Shown: positions 35,033-44,106, counted from the first letter of the stretch. The stretch: DNA of 48,379 bases from Parafrankia discariae (GCF_000373365.1 NZ_KB891231.1:1-48379); one strand, 5' to 3'. A program made the numbers and translations. The notes: generated from the sequence alone by a model not told the origin.

Positions 35033-35044
35033 AGGAGGAGGCTT

Positions 35045-35650
35045 GTGCGCCACAAGCCCGTCGCCAAGCTGAGTCGGAGCATCGGACTGCCGCTGACCGA
35101 CAAGGCGGCCAAGTACTTCGAGAACCGGCCCTACCCGCCCGGCCCGCACGGTCGCGGTCGCAAGACCATGTCGCCCTACAAGGAGCGCCTGCGGGAGAAG
35201 CAGCGGTTGCGCTTCCAGTACCACATCAGCGAGAAGCAGCTCCGGCGCGCGTTCGACGAGGCGGACCGCGGGGCCGGCCGAACGGGCCACCTGCTGATCG
35301 AGGATCTCGAGACCCGCCTGGACGCGGTGGTCCTGCGCTCCGGCTTCGCCAAGACGATCTACCAGGCCCGCCAGTTCGTCAGCCACCGCCACATCCAGGT
35401 GAACGGCAACCGGGTGGACCGCCCCGGGTACCGCGTCCAGCCGGGCGACGTGGTCACGATCGCGGGACGCAGCCGTCCCATGCCGCCGTTCCGGATCGTC
35501 GCGGAGACCCAGTCGGCGGGGACGGCACCGCCGGCCTATCTCGACGTCGACCGCGGCACCCTGGTGGCGGTACTCAGCCGGCGGCCGACCCGACCGGAGA
35601 TCCCGGTCGTCTGTGACGAGCAACTCGTCGTGGAGTACTACGCGCGCTGA
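35045..35650 (+). CDS. rpsD: 30S ribosomal protein S4
   Basis: This is a 201-residue S4 protein. The N-terminal domain reads KLSRSIGLPLTDKAAKYFEN, RPYPPGPHGRGRK and EKQRLRFQYHISEKQLRRAF. The S4 RNA-binding domain is LETRLDAVVLRSGFAKTIYQ, ARQFVSHRHIQVNG and PGDVVTIAGRSR, and it ends ICDEQLVVEYYAR-like (VVCDEQLVVEYYAR). There are no N-terminal zinc cysteines, as in other actinomycete S4. S4 nucleates 16S rRNA folding. GTG 35045 follows a very strong AAAGGAGGAGG. The gene stands alone, away from the rpsM-rpsK-rpoA operon where S4 is often found, and overlaps iron boxes, which suggests a conditional paralogue (inference). Confidence 0.95.
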   Translation: MRHKPVAKLSRSIGLPLTDKAAKYFENRPYPPGPHGRGRKTMSPYKERLREKQRLRFQYHISEKQLRRAFDEADRGAGRTGHLLIEDLETRLDAVVLRSGFAKTIYQARQFVSHRHIQVNGNRVDRPGYRVQPGDVVTIAGRSRPMPPFRIVAETQSAGTAPPAYLDVDRGTLVAVLSRRPTRPEIPVVCDEQLVVEYYAR

Positions 35651-35828
35651 CCGGATCCGGCCGAGCACGGGTGATCATCAGTCCTCGGCCCGTTCCGGAC
35701 CGCCCCGCCCCGCCGCCTCCCACTCCGCCACCATCGCGGACCGTCAACCAACCAACCAGCCGGCCGGCCGGCGAGCGGTCGGGCCGTCGGCGGCGGGGCC
35801 GGGCCGGGCCGCGGGTCGCGGCCAGGCG

Positions 35829-36512
35829 TCAGTCGAGTTCGGGCCACTGCGGGTCATGGATGAACCTGAAGGTCGCGGTCACCTCCTCGAACAGGCCGTG
35901 CAGCGCCGGAGCCAGACCGGTGTTCGGGCTCGCGCAGGAGATCACCGCGACCCGGTCGAGGCCGGGGACGGGCACCGTCGTCCGCATGACGAGCCGGAGG
36001 GCCGCCGGCCCGCCGTCCACCGGTCGCTGCTGCTCGAACGCGCAGGTCCGCACGGCACGGCCGGCGGCGGGAAGATCGACGAAGCCGACCCGCCGCCACC
36101 AGCGCCGGGACGGCAGGTAGGGCACGGCGCGCCCGTGCCGCGCCAGCTCACGCCCCGGACGGGCGAAGTCGCGTCCGTGCCGTGCGGCTCGCCGGAGGTC
36201 GAGCTCGTCCTGGGCGGCGTGCAGGCACACCGTGAGACACGCGGAGAGACCGGCCCCGCGGACCTCCTCGATCATGACCGCGCAGTAGACGGCGCCACGC
36301 CTGTCCGCGTACGCGGCGGCCTCCCGGAGCACGCGGGCGACGGACGAGTCCTGCCCCGCCAGCCGCGGATGATCTCGTACCCGCGCGGCGGCCATCCGGG
36401 AGATCTCCACCGAACTGCGCGCGGCCCGTGTGTCCAACGCGAACCAGTTGTCCGGCACCGTGATGGAGAAGCGATCGGGTTTCCGCCGCTGCGCCTTCGT
36501 ATGCCCCTGCAC
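35829..36512 (-). CDS. Uncharacterised protein, possibly secretion-locus-associated (Mog1/PsbP-like guess)
   Basis: This is a 227-residue soluble protein with no signal peptide. It reads PDRFSITVPDNWFALD near the start, then a helix-rich part, EAAAYADRRGAVYCAVMIEE, YLPSRRWWRRVGFVDLP, RLVMRTTVPVPGLDRVAVIS and LFEEVTATFRFI. A 'P..W' opening strand and a closing 'F..i..tf.fi' pattern are seen in Mog1/PsbP-like-fold proteins that accompany actinomycete type VII loci; this is a weak resemblance. GTG 36512 has AGAGGACG upstream. Divergent from the LysM-BTAD gene and next to rpsD, it is a reasonable accessory member of the locus. Confidence 0.7.
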   Translation of the reverse strand: MQGHTKAQRRKPDRFSITVPDNWFALDTRAARSSVEISRMAAARVRDHPRLAGQDSSVARVLREAAAYADRRGAVYCAVMIEEVRGAGLSACLTVCLHAAQDELDLRRAARHGRDFARPGRELARHGRAVPYLPSRRWWRRVGFVDLPAAGRAVRTCAFEQQRPVDGGPAALRLVMRTTVPVPGLDRVAVISCASPNTGLAPALHGLFEEVTATFRFIHDPQWPELD

Positions 36513-36843
36513 CCAGTCGTCCTCTGCTCGGGTGTGCCCTCAGAACACTGTCATCCTGTGCTGGAACTCCAGCACGTCACGCTCGCGCCCGCGCTTCGAA
36601 CCCCTCAATTGGCAAAGGTATGCACGATCACCCCGAACTATGACAAGTCTGGCTTCCAAGGGGGACAAGGAGCCACGCGACGCGCGGCCCGGAAGGCGCA
36701 CCGGAGGCGGTGGGCGGCCGGTATCACCTGTGAGCACAGGGGAAGTGGGGGAACCGAAGGCGCCTCCGACCACTCGTTACAGTCAGCAAGCCACGTGTCC
36801 TTCGTGTGAACGCTACGGCCGCTCGGCCGGAATATGACCTGTA
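36513..36843. other. Divergent promoter region of the secretion-locus flank
   Basis: These 331 bp lie between the unknown protein and the LysM-BTAD gene. The part at 36590-36660 is clearly less GC-rich than the flanks and is the likely promoter area for one or both genes. No coding frame or clear palindrome is seen. Confidence 0.45.
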
Positions 36844-39800
36844 GTGAGCCCAGACGTGGTGAACTGTCACATTGTGATCCAGGCGGGCAATTCACGACCG
36901 ACCGCAGGCAACGGGGAGCGCCGACGCGGCGGCTCCGGCGTCGCGCTCCTGCTGGGGCTCGGCGTGGGTGTTCCCGTTCTCCTGCTTGTCCTCACCGGCA
37001 CACCGGTCGCCGCGGCGGTCGGCGACGAGGGGGCGTTCACCGGCGACTTCGGCGCGGGCAATGTGCTGCGACTGATGGTTCTGGCCGCCTGGCTGGTCTG
37101 GATCCACTTCGTGGTGTGCGTCATCGCCGAATGGCGCGCCGAGCGGCGGCAGACCGGGCTGGCCCCGCGGATCCCGTTCGGTGGCGGCAGCCAGGCACTG
37201 GCGCGGCGCCTCGTCGACGACACACTGCGGCTCACCTCGCCGCGGACCGGATCGACAGGCCGCCCGGGCCCCCGGCGCCCCGCCCATGCCCCGGTCCGGG
37301 GTGGTTCCGGCGGGCCGGCACGCGGCGGCTACCGGGCCGGCGGCTCCGGCCGCGCGACCACCGGCAGCCGCGCGACCACCGGCGCCCGCGGCGGTCGATC
37401 ATCCGCACGGCCGACGACCGGCACGACGGACACCGGCGCCACCGGAGCCGACAGGACTGGCGCGGCTGACAATGCGGGCGGGACTGTCGGGGCTGGCGGG
37501 GCCACGTCACGCGGCGGTTCCGAGCCGGCCACCCGGGCGGGAAGCGCCGGGTCACGCGCCGACCGCGGGTCCCGCGCCGACCGCGTGAGCCGCCCGGAGC
37601 GGGCCGCGCTGACCGGGCCGCTGCGCCGGTCGGATCCGGCCGCGATCTCACGGCTGGCCCGCGGGCTCACCGCGCAGCAGCCGAACCCCGCCGGGCCGGG
37701 CCGGGCCACGCCGCAGGCGCCCGGCACCGGCACCCGGCCGGCAGCGGACAGCCGAGCAGGTGCCGGTGCCAGGGCCGGTGCCGGTGGCGGTGCCGTTGGC
37801 GGTGGTGGCAGCGCCGTCCCAGCCACCCGCGCCGCCGCCGGTCCGACCGGCGGCGGGCCGGAGCAGGACGTCGCCGCGGCAGACCCCGGCCTCACGACCG
37901 ACCGTTCCGGGCGCTACCGGTGGGATGAACAGGAAGCCGCGCCGCGGGCGCTGACCGCCGGCGAGGAGGCCCCCGCGGATCTCTTCCCGGACGGCATGGA
38001 CGTCAAGTTCTGCGAGGTCCGCCCGCCGGACGGGCGCCAGTACGACACGCTGTGGGCGATCGCCCGGCGCCTGCTCGGCGACAGCCTGCGCTACCACGAG
38101 ATCTTCGCGCTCAACGAGGGCCGCGTGCAGCCCGACGGCCAGACCCTCACCAAGCCCTCCCTCATCGCCCCGGGATGGGTGCTCATGCTGCCCCCGGACG
38201 CCGAGGGCGAGGAGGTACGGACCCTGCGGGTCCCGCACCGCGAAGCCTCCTGGGTCCAGGAGGTCCACGCCCGCTTCGCCGCCCGAGGCTCCACGGACGG
38301 CCGCGGTGGCTCTGGCGGCCCCGACGGCGCCTCGGGCGGCGACGACACCGGCGGGCCGACATCCGCCGGGCCGCCGCGCACCGGTGCGGGCGGCTGGTCC
38401 GACGGGCCGGAGGCGGACCAGGGCCCCTCCCCCTACGGAGCGGGCGCCGGCAACTCCGGCGAACGCTCCGGGTGGGGCGGTGATCCGGGCGCGCCCGGCG
38501 GGATGGGGCCCGGGCGGCTGGGGAGCGGGCGTGGCATCACCGGCGCGGCCCTGCTCGCGGCCGGCGTGCTCACCGCGCTGACCAGGCGCCGGCCCGGCGG
38601 CGCCGGCGCGGACCCGTTCTCCGCCGAGGTCGAACACGCCCTGCGGCTCGCCGCCGACCTGCCCTCGGCCCGTTTCGTCGACCGGTCCCTGCGGCTGCTG
38701 TCCGCCGGGCTGACCTCGCGGGGCCGTCCCCTGCCGCCGGTCTACGCCGCGATCCTGACCGACGCCGCGCTCGTCCTGCACATGGCGCCGGCCGTGCCGG
38801 AACCGCCGCCCGCCCCCTGGCGGCAGGGCAACAACCCGGGCTCCTGGCGGATCGAACGCAACCCCCAGGCCCCGGACGGGCTGCCCTTCGACGCCAGCGC
38901 CAGCCTGTCGGCGGACGTCCCGGCGCCCTACCCGGCGCTGGTCACCCTCGGCCGCGACGCCACCGGCTGCCGCATCCTCGTCGACCTCGAGGGCGCACCC
39001 GGGATGATCAGCCTCGTCGGCGACCCGGCCGTCGCCAGCGAGGTGGCCATCTCCGTCGCCGTGGAGCTCGCCACCAACATGTGGTCCGACGACCTACGAG
39101 TCTGTCTTGTGGGCTTCGCGGACGACCCCAGCCCGATCGCGCCGGGTCGGCTCCGGACGTCCTCGAGCCTCTCCGACGTCCTCGACGAGCTCGAGGCACG
39201 CGCGCCGCGGGACACCGGCTGGGGCAACGAACCGGGTGCGGCGCTGCGCGGCAGGCAGGCCACCCACGTCCAGTCGCTGTGGGCGCCGGACCTCCTGGTG
39301 CTGGCCGGGCCGCCCACCCCGGATCACGCCGAACGGCTGGCCCGGCTCTCCGGTGGGCGTGATGAGACGGTGGGCGTGCTCATGGTCGGCGACAGCCCCG
39401 CGGCCCGCTGGCGGTTCGCGGTCGGTCCCGACGCGCGGATGTCCCTCGGCGTGCTCGGCGTCGAGGTCAACGCCCAGACCCTGGCCGCCGCGGAGTACTC
39501 CGCCGTCCTGGCGATGTTCCGCATCGCGGCCGGTGCGCGCCCCGCGGAGGCTCCACGCCCGTCCTGGGCCAGCCGGCGCCTGCTGACCACAGGTGCGGAC
39601 ACACCCGTCCCCGCCGGCCCGCCCGCTGAGCGGGACGCAGCCGAGGACCGGGAGGACGACGAGATCCGGGGCGGCGGCGAGCCCCGGTACGACGACACGG
39701 ACCAGTACGACGGCGAGGACCAGTACGACAGCGAGGGTTGGCACGACGGCACCGACCGATACGACGGCACCGACCGGAATGACAGTGCGGACTGGAATGA

Positions 39801-41799
39801 CAGTGCGGACTGGTACGACGGTGCGGACCGGTACGACGACGCCGACCGGTACGACAGCGCCGGGTGGGACGGCAGCCAGGCAGGCCAGGCCACGGGCGGC
39901 TACCCACCGGTCGAGACTCCGGACGACGACCCCTACCGAACCGGGCCCTACCCGGTCACGGGCGGCTCCCTCGACCCGACGGAGCGTTCAGCCGGCCATC
40001 CGGCCGATTACACGGACGACCACCCGGCGGACGACTACCCGGCGCGGTACGCGTCGGACGGGTCCGACGGACGCGCACCGGAACCGGTCGTGCCGACGAG
40101 CCAGTACCCGCCGCCCTACCCCGAGGAACACCGCCCCACGGCCCCGGACGGCCCGGAAGGTACCCGGCCGCCCCGAGGCTCGGGGTCGATCCCCGGAGTC
40201 GTGCCGTGGATGCCCGTCCCGCAGACCGGGCCCTCCGTCATCCGAATGCCGATCGACGGACCATCCGGGCTGCCCCCGGGCGGCCCGGCTCAGGTCCCCC
40301 AGCCGCCGGTCCCACCGACCCCGCCGGTCGCGCCGCCGCCGACCGCCGCGCCGCCGGGCGCACGGCCGCGCACCGCATCGCCGGGCGTACCGAGCCACGG
40401 CGGCCAGGACCAGCCGTCCGACGTTCCACCGCCCTACCTGGTCCCATCCGATCAACCGGCCATCCAGCCGACGGATGTGCCGCGGGTCCCCCGCACGCTG
40501 CTGGTCCGGCGGTCGCACGGCCACGACGAGGCACAGCAGCACAGCCCCGACCAGCCACAGCCCGCTGCCCACCGGGACGAAGCCGCCGCCCAGCGGTGGG
40601 AGCGGCAGCCGGACGTCCCAGCGGCCGCCGCCGGCGGAGACGTCCAGTGGGACCGGGCCTACCCGCCGCCCCCGCTCCCGCCGAACGAGCGTGACCCGCG
40701 GCAGGCCCAGCCGCCATCGCACCCGGCGCAGCCGTATCCGCGGGAGGAGTCGCCCCCGCGGGAGAAGCCGTACCCGGCGCGGCCCTACCCTCAGGAGCCA
40801 CCCTCGGCATATCCGACCCCGCCCGGGTCGCCCGCGGAGCCCTACCCGGCCCATCCGGCCTCTCCGGCCCATCCGGAGCCCTCATCTCCGGAGCAGGGCT
40901 ATCCGGCGGCTTCGCGCGCGGAGGCCGACGCCCCACCGGCACCCCCGCACGGGAACGCCCCACTGGTGACCCTGCCTCGGCTGGACCCGGACCCGGCCGG
41001 CGCCACCGAAGCCGAGGCGCACGTACTCGGCACCCCGTCGGTCGACGCTCCCGGCCGGCCCGACCGGAACCAGATCGACCTGCTCACCGAGATCGTCGTC
41101 TTCCTCGCGCTGCACCGCGACGGCGCCTACCCCGAGGATCTCAGCGACCTGCTCGATCTCCCCCTCGACCCGGGCCCCGATCCGCGGTCTCCGGGCGGAT
41201 CGGGGCCCGGCATCCTGGCCGGGCTGGTCGCGGCCCGCACCTGGCTGGGTGTCGACGCGAGCGGGCGGCCCCGGTTGCAGCCCACCTCGGACGGACGCTG
41301 GGTCCTCAGCACGGACGTCCGCTGCGACTGGGAGCTGTTCGTCGCCTACACCCACCGCGCGGCGCGGCCCGACGACGCGAGCGATCCCGAATCCGATCTA
41401 CGGGCGGCGTTGAACCTGGTCAGCGGGCCTCTGTGGTCCGGCCTCCCCGAAGGCAGGTACGGGTGGGTCCGGTCGACGCCCGTCGAGAGCACGATGCGCT
41501 CCGCCGTCATCGACGCCGCGCACCGCCTCGCCATGCTGACCCTGGAAGCCGGCGACACGGTCACCGCGATAGCCGCGTGCCGGACCGGCCTGCGCGCCGC
41601 GCCGACCGCGGAGGCCCTGTGGCGGGACCTGCTGCGCACCGTGGCCGCCCGGGGTGACCGCCGGACCCTCGAAGCCGTCGCCGGCGAGCTGTACCGGACC
41701 GTGTCGGCGCAGCCGACCCGACGCGGCGGCGCCGCGGAACCGGAGACCGACGCGCTCGTCCAGCAGCTGCTGCCAGGTTTTCGCCGCCGCCACCACTGA
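36844..41799 (+). CDS. Giant membrane LysM-BTAD protein
   Basis: This 1651-residue protein has two membrane segments at about 34-60 and 78-100, then a long low-complexity Gly/Ala/Arg linker. A LysM-like domain follows at about 385-455 (PPDGRQYDTLWAIARRLLGD; NEGRVQPDGQTL; APGWVLMLPPDA), then a further membrane-like segment at about 560-580 and a domain of about 330 residues. After that come acidic repeats (about 948-1008) and a proline-rich stretch to about 1370. The C-terminal part has a degenerate winged helix (LLTEIVVFLALHRDGAYPED) and a BTAD domain. This architecture occurs beside actinomycete secretion loci and probably couples the envelope to regulation or assembly. GTG 36844; GTG 36874 is possible. 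Confidence 0.85.
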   Translation: MSPDVVNCHIVIQAGNSRPTAGNGERRRGGSGVALLLGLGVGVPVLLLVLTGTPVAAAVGDEGAFTGDFGAGNVLRLMVLAAWLVWIHFVVCVIAEWRAERRQTGLAPRIPFGGGSQALARRLVDDTLRLTSPRTGSTGRPGPRRPAHAPVRGGSGGPARGGYRAGGSGRATTGSRATTGARGGRSSARPTTGTTDTGATGADRTGAADNAGGTVGAGGATSRGGSEPATRAGSAGSRADRGSRADRVSRPERAALTGPLRRSDPAAISRLARGLTAQQPNPAGPGRATPQAPGTGTRPAADSRAGAGARAGAGGGAVGGGGSAVPATRAAAGPTGGGPEQDVAAADPGLTTDRSGRYRWDEQEAAPRALTAGEEAPADLFPDGMDVKFCEVRPPDGRQYDTLWAIARRLLGDSLRYHEIFALNEGRVQPDGQTLTKPSLIAPGWVLMLPPDAEGEEVRTLRVPHREASWVQEVHARFAARGSTDGRGGSGGPDGASGGDDTGGPTSAGPPRTGAGGWSDGPEADQGPSPYGAGAGNSGERSGWGGDPGAPGGMGPGRLGSGRGITGAALLAAGVLTALTRRRPGGAGADPFSAEVEHALRLAADLPSARFVDRSLRLLSAGLTSRGRPLPPVYAAILTDAALVLHMAPAVPEPPPAPWRQGNNPGSWRIERNPQAPDGLPFDASASLSADVPAPYPALVTLGRDATGCRILVDLEGAPGMISLVGDPAVASEVAISVAVELATNMWSDDLRVCLVGFADDPSPIAPGRLRTSSSLSDVLDELEARAPRDTGWGNEPGAALRGRQATHVQSLWAPDLLVLAGPPTPDHAERLARLSGGRDETVGVLMVGDSPAARWRFAVGPDARMSLGVLGVEVNAQTLAAAEYSAVLAMFRIAAGARPAEAPRPSWASRRLLTTGADTPVPAGPPAERDAAEDREDDEIRGGGEPRYDDTDQYDGEDQYDSEGWHDGTDRYDGTDRNDSADWNDSADWYDGADRYDDADRYDSAGWDGSQAGQATGGYPPVETPDDDPYRTGPYPVTGGSLDPTERSAGHPADYTDDHPADDYPARYASDGSDGRAPEPVVPTSQYPPPYPEEHRPTAPDGPEGTRPPRGSGSIPGVVPWMPVPQTGPSVIRMPIDGPSGLPPGGPAQVPQPPVPPTPPVAPPPTAAPPGARPRTASPGVPSHGGQDQPSDVPPPYLVPSDQPAIQPTDVPRVPRTLLVRRSHGHDEAQQHSPDQPQPAAHRDEAAAQRWERQPDVPAAAAGGDVQWDRAYPPPPLPPNERDPRQAQPPSHPAQPYPREESPPREKPYPARPYPQEPPSAYPTPPGSPAEPYPAHPASPAHPEPSSPEQGYPAASRAEADAPPAPPHGNAPLVTLPRLDPDPAGATEAEAHVLGTPSVDAPGRPDRNQIDLLTEIVVFLALHRDGAYPEDLSDLLDLPLDPGPDPRSPGGSGPGILAGLVAARTWLGVDASGRPRLQPTSDGRWVLSTDVRCDWELFVAYTHRAARPDDASDPESDLRAALNLVSGPLWSGLPEGRYGWVRSTPVESTMRSAVIDAAHRLAMLTLEAGDTVTAIAACRTGLRAAPTAEALWRDLLRTVAARGDRRTLEAVAGELYRTVSAQPTRRGGAAEPETDALVQQLLPGFRRRHH
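39688..39870 (+). repeat. 18-bp acidic-aromatic hexapeptide repeats in the LysM-BTAD protein
   Basis: About ten units of 18 bp (one shortened) encode Y/W/N-D-G/S-x-D-x hexapeptides (for example YDGTDR, NDSADW, YDGADR, YDDADR). The tract is intensely acidic and aromatic and lies between two disordered linkers. Confidence 0.85.
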
Positions 41800-41848
41800 T
41801 GAGCGGGAGCCACATCGCTGGTGAAGGGGCTGGCGGGACGGCTGGCGG

Positions 41849-43228
41849 TTATGGAACCTCCGCCGAGCTCTGGGGGCCCGGCGGACCGGGACGACCCGAC
41901 GGGGCTGACGCTCCCGGCTCGCCGGAGATCCACGACGACCTCGTGGGACCGGTCAGCCTGCCGGCGAACAACGCGATCGCGCAGGTGAACGCGACCACAC
42001 TCCACATCGCCCCGTGCAGTCCGACGAGTTCGGCCAGGCCACCGATCAGCGCCGGCCCGGTCAGCCATCCCGCGTAGCCGACCGAGCTGACCACGGCGAT
42101 CACCGCCCCGGCCGGCAGGCCCACGAAGCTCGCGGCGCGGGCCGCGGCGGAGAAGGCCGCCGGGATGACACACGCCAGCCCGGCACCGAGCACCGCGAAC
42201 CCGATGATCCCCAGCGCGGTTCCCGCCCGGGTCGCTCCGGACACGAGCGCGAGCCCGAACATCCCCGCGGCGGTGAACGCCAGTGGACGGACCACCCGCC
42301 GGACCCCGAAGGTCTCCACCGCACGATCACCGACCAGGCGGACCACCAGCATGCAGGCCATGAAGGCCACATACCCGATCCCGGCGACACCGGCCGACGC
42401 CCCGGTGACGTCCGTCAGGTAGACGGCGCTCCAGTCCGCCGCCGCGCCCTCCCCCAGAAAGCTGGCGAACGCGATCACGCTCAGCGGGGCGAAGGGCAGC
42501 AGCGCCCGCGCGGTCACAGCGGTCACAGCGGTCACAGCGGTCGCAGCGGTCGCAGCGGTCGCCGGCACCGTCGTAGCCACTTCGAAAGCGACGGGTTCGG
42601 AGACGACGGCTTCGAAGGCGACGGAATCGCTGGATGCGGACTCCCGGCTACCGTCCCCACGAAGCATCCATCCCGTGAGGGGCAACGCTCCGGTCACGGT
42701 AAGCGCGCCGAGCACCGAGAACTGGATGCTCAGCGGCAGCTCGATCGCCGCGGCGACCGCGCCGAGGCCCGCGCCGACGAGTGCCCCGGCCGTCCAGGCG
42801 GCATGGACCATCATCATGATCCGACGTCCGAAGCGGTGTTCGACGGCCGCCGCCTGGGCATTGGCCGAGAGGTCCAGGGCGCAGCTCGCACTGGACAGCA
42901 GCGCGAGCGCGGCGAACAGCGACAGCGGGCCGGTCGCGGCGATGATCACCAGCCCGAACGTCGCGTACGCGACGAGCGAGAACCGGATCACCGGCACGCT
43001 GCCCAAACGGCTGACCAGAACCCCGGCGCCCCACAGCGTCACGATCGCCCCGACCGGCGCGCCGAGCAGCGCCAGCCCGAGCTCACCGTCGCCGAGCGCG
43101 AGCGCGTCCTTGACCTGTGGGATCCGTGGAGCCCACGCGGCGAGCATCAGCGCCAGGAAGAAGAAGACCACCATCGTGGCCGCGCGGGCCCGTCGTAGTC
43201 GCCGCCACTGCGCGGCGGTCCATGCCAT
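41849..43228 (-). CDS. MFS transporter
   Basis: This is a 459-residue transporter with twelve predicted membrane segments. The first half opens MVVFFFLALMLAAWAPRIPQ and the cytoplasmic loop between segments 2 and 3 reads VSRLGSVPVIRFSL. A central loop of about 50 residues carries Val/Ala/Thr repeats, then VYLTDVTGASAGVAGIGYVA and a second half ending before SSWISGEPGAS. The pattern APRIPQVKDALALGDGELGL resembles the YbjJ/FucP-like branch of the superfamily. ATG 43228 is preferred; GTG 43261 adds eleven residues. Substrate unknown. It converges on the LysM-BTAD gene with a 49-bp gap. Confidence 0.88.
   Translation of the reverse strand: MAWTAAQWRRLRRARAATMVVFFFLALMLAAWAPRIPQVKDALALGDGELGLALLGAPVGAIVTLWGAGVLVSRLGSVPVIRFSLVAYATFGLVIIAATGPLSLFAALALLSSASCALDLSANAQAAAVEHRFGRRIMMMVHAAWTAGALVGAGLGAVAAAIELPLSIQFSVLGALTVTGALPLTGWMLRGDGSRESASSDSVAFEAVVSEPVAFEVATTVPATAATAATAVTAVTAVTARALLPFAPLSVIAFASFLGEGAAADWSAVYLTDVTGASAGVAGIGYVAFMACMLVVRLVGDRAVETFGVRRVVRPLAFTAAGMFGLALVSGATRAGTALGIIGFAVLGAGLACVIPAAFSAAARAASFVGLPAGAVIAVVSSVGYAGWLTGPALIGGLAELVGLHGAMWSVVAFTCAIALFAGRLTGPTRSSWISGEPGASAPSGRPGPPGPQSSAEVP
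42512..42556 (-). repeat. Five 9-bp tandem repeats in the MFS central loop
   Basis: GGTC(A/G)CAGC is repeated five times and encodes an alternating Ala-Thr/Val stretch (AATAVTAVTAV) in the cytoplasmic loop between the two halves of the transporter. Confidence 0.85.
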
Positions 43229-43428
43229 TCCGACCGCCGCCCATCCGTTCCCCTCAACCACCGACGTCGACCAGCGGCCCGGCGTTCATCCGCCGACCCG
43301 GCCGGTGGCCGCGTCCGCTCGCCCGGATCGCGTCCGCTCGCCCCGACGCCGCCCGGCCAGGCGGCCGGCCGCTGAACGCTACCCCCGGGCGCACGGTCAG
43401 AAAACCGAAAATCACGGACACTGGACGA

Positions 43429-43962
43429 ATGCGTCTCGTCGTCCTGGCCGACACCCACGTCCCGGCGCGAGCCCGCGACCTGCCGCCGCGGGTGTGGACC
43501 GCGGTCGACGAGGCCGACGTCGTCCTCCACGCCGGCGACTGGGTCGGCCCTGACCTGCTGCGCCAGATCACGCGACGGTCACGGCGTCTCATCGCGTGCT
43601 TCGGCAACAACGACGGGCCGGAGATCCGCGCGATCCTGCCCGAGATCGCCCGCGTGACGCTGGACGGCCTGCGCTTCGTGATCGTCCACGAGACCGGGGC
43701 TGCCGCGGCACGGGACCGCCGCCTCGCCGCCGCCTACCCTGACGCGGACGTCATCGTCTTCGGCCACTCCCACATCCCGTGGGACACGACGACGACCCGA
43801 CCGCAGGACGGCCGCCCGCTGCGACTACTCAACCCCGGCTCGCCCACGGACCGCCGCCGCCAGCCCCAACCGACCTACCTGACGGCGACGATCAAAGACC
43901 AGACGCTGCTCGACGTCGAACTGCACCGCCTGCCCCGACCGACGCCCGCCCGGCCGCGCTGA
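43429..43962 (+). CDS. MJ0936/YfcE-type metallophosphoesterase
   Basis: This is a 177-residue phosphodiesterase with all calcineurin-like motifs: LADTHVP (metal Asp/His), HAGDWVG, GNND with the catalytic Asn, VHETG and GHSHIP, then NPGSPTDRR. YfcE-like enzymes cleave simple phosphodiesters with Mn or similar metals; the physiological substrate is unknown. ATG 43429 starts directly at the first strand, so the longer frame from 43117 (across the MFS start) is not used. The tRNA-Arg gene and the island boundary follow 144 bp downstream. Confidence 0.92.
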   Translation: MRLVVLADTHVPARARDLPPRVWTAVDEADVVLHAGDWVGPDLLRQITRRSRRLIACFGNNDGPEIRAILPEIARVTLDGLRFVIVHETGAAAARDRRLAAAYPDADVIVFGHSHIPWDTTTTRPQDGRPLRLLNPGSPTDRRRQPQPTYLTATIKDQTLLDVELHRLPRPTPARPR

Positions 43963-44106
43963 CGGGCCGTCCCCCGGCCGAAGCGCACCCCGCGCGGGGC
44001 CCACCCGGGGCGCTCTGACCCGGCGTACGGCCCGAGGGGAGGGGGTTCGAAGGTCGCCCTCCGGGTGCTGTAAGCTGGCGAAGCCGGCCGCGAGAGTGAC
44101 CGACAG

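Noticed and set aside
34990-35044. Zur (zinc) operator in front of rpsD
   Set aside because: The sites fit the TTAGG...CCTAA iron-box form, not the TGAAAATGATTTTCA-like actinomycete Zur box, and S4 of this type has no zinc cysteines.
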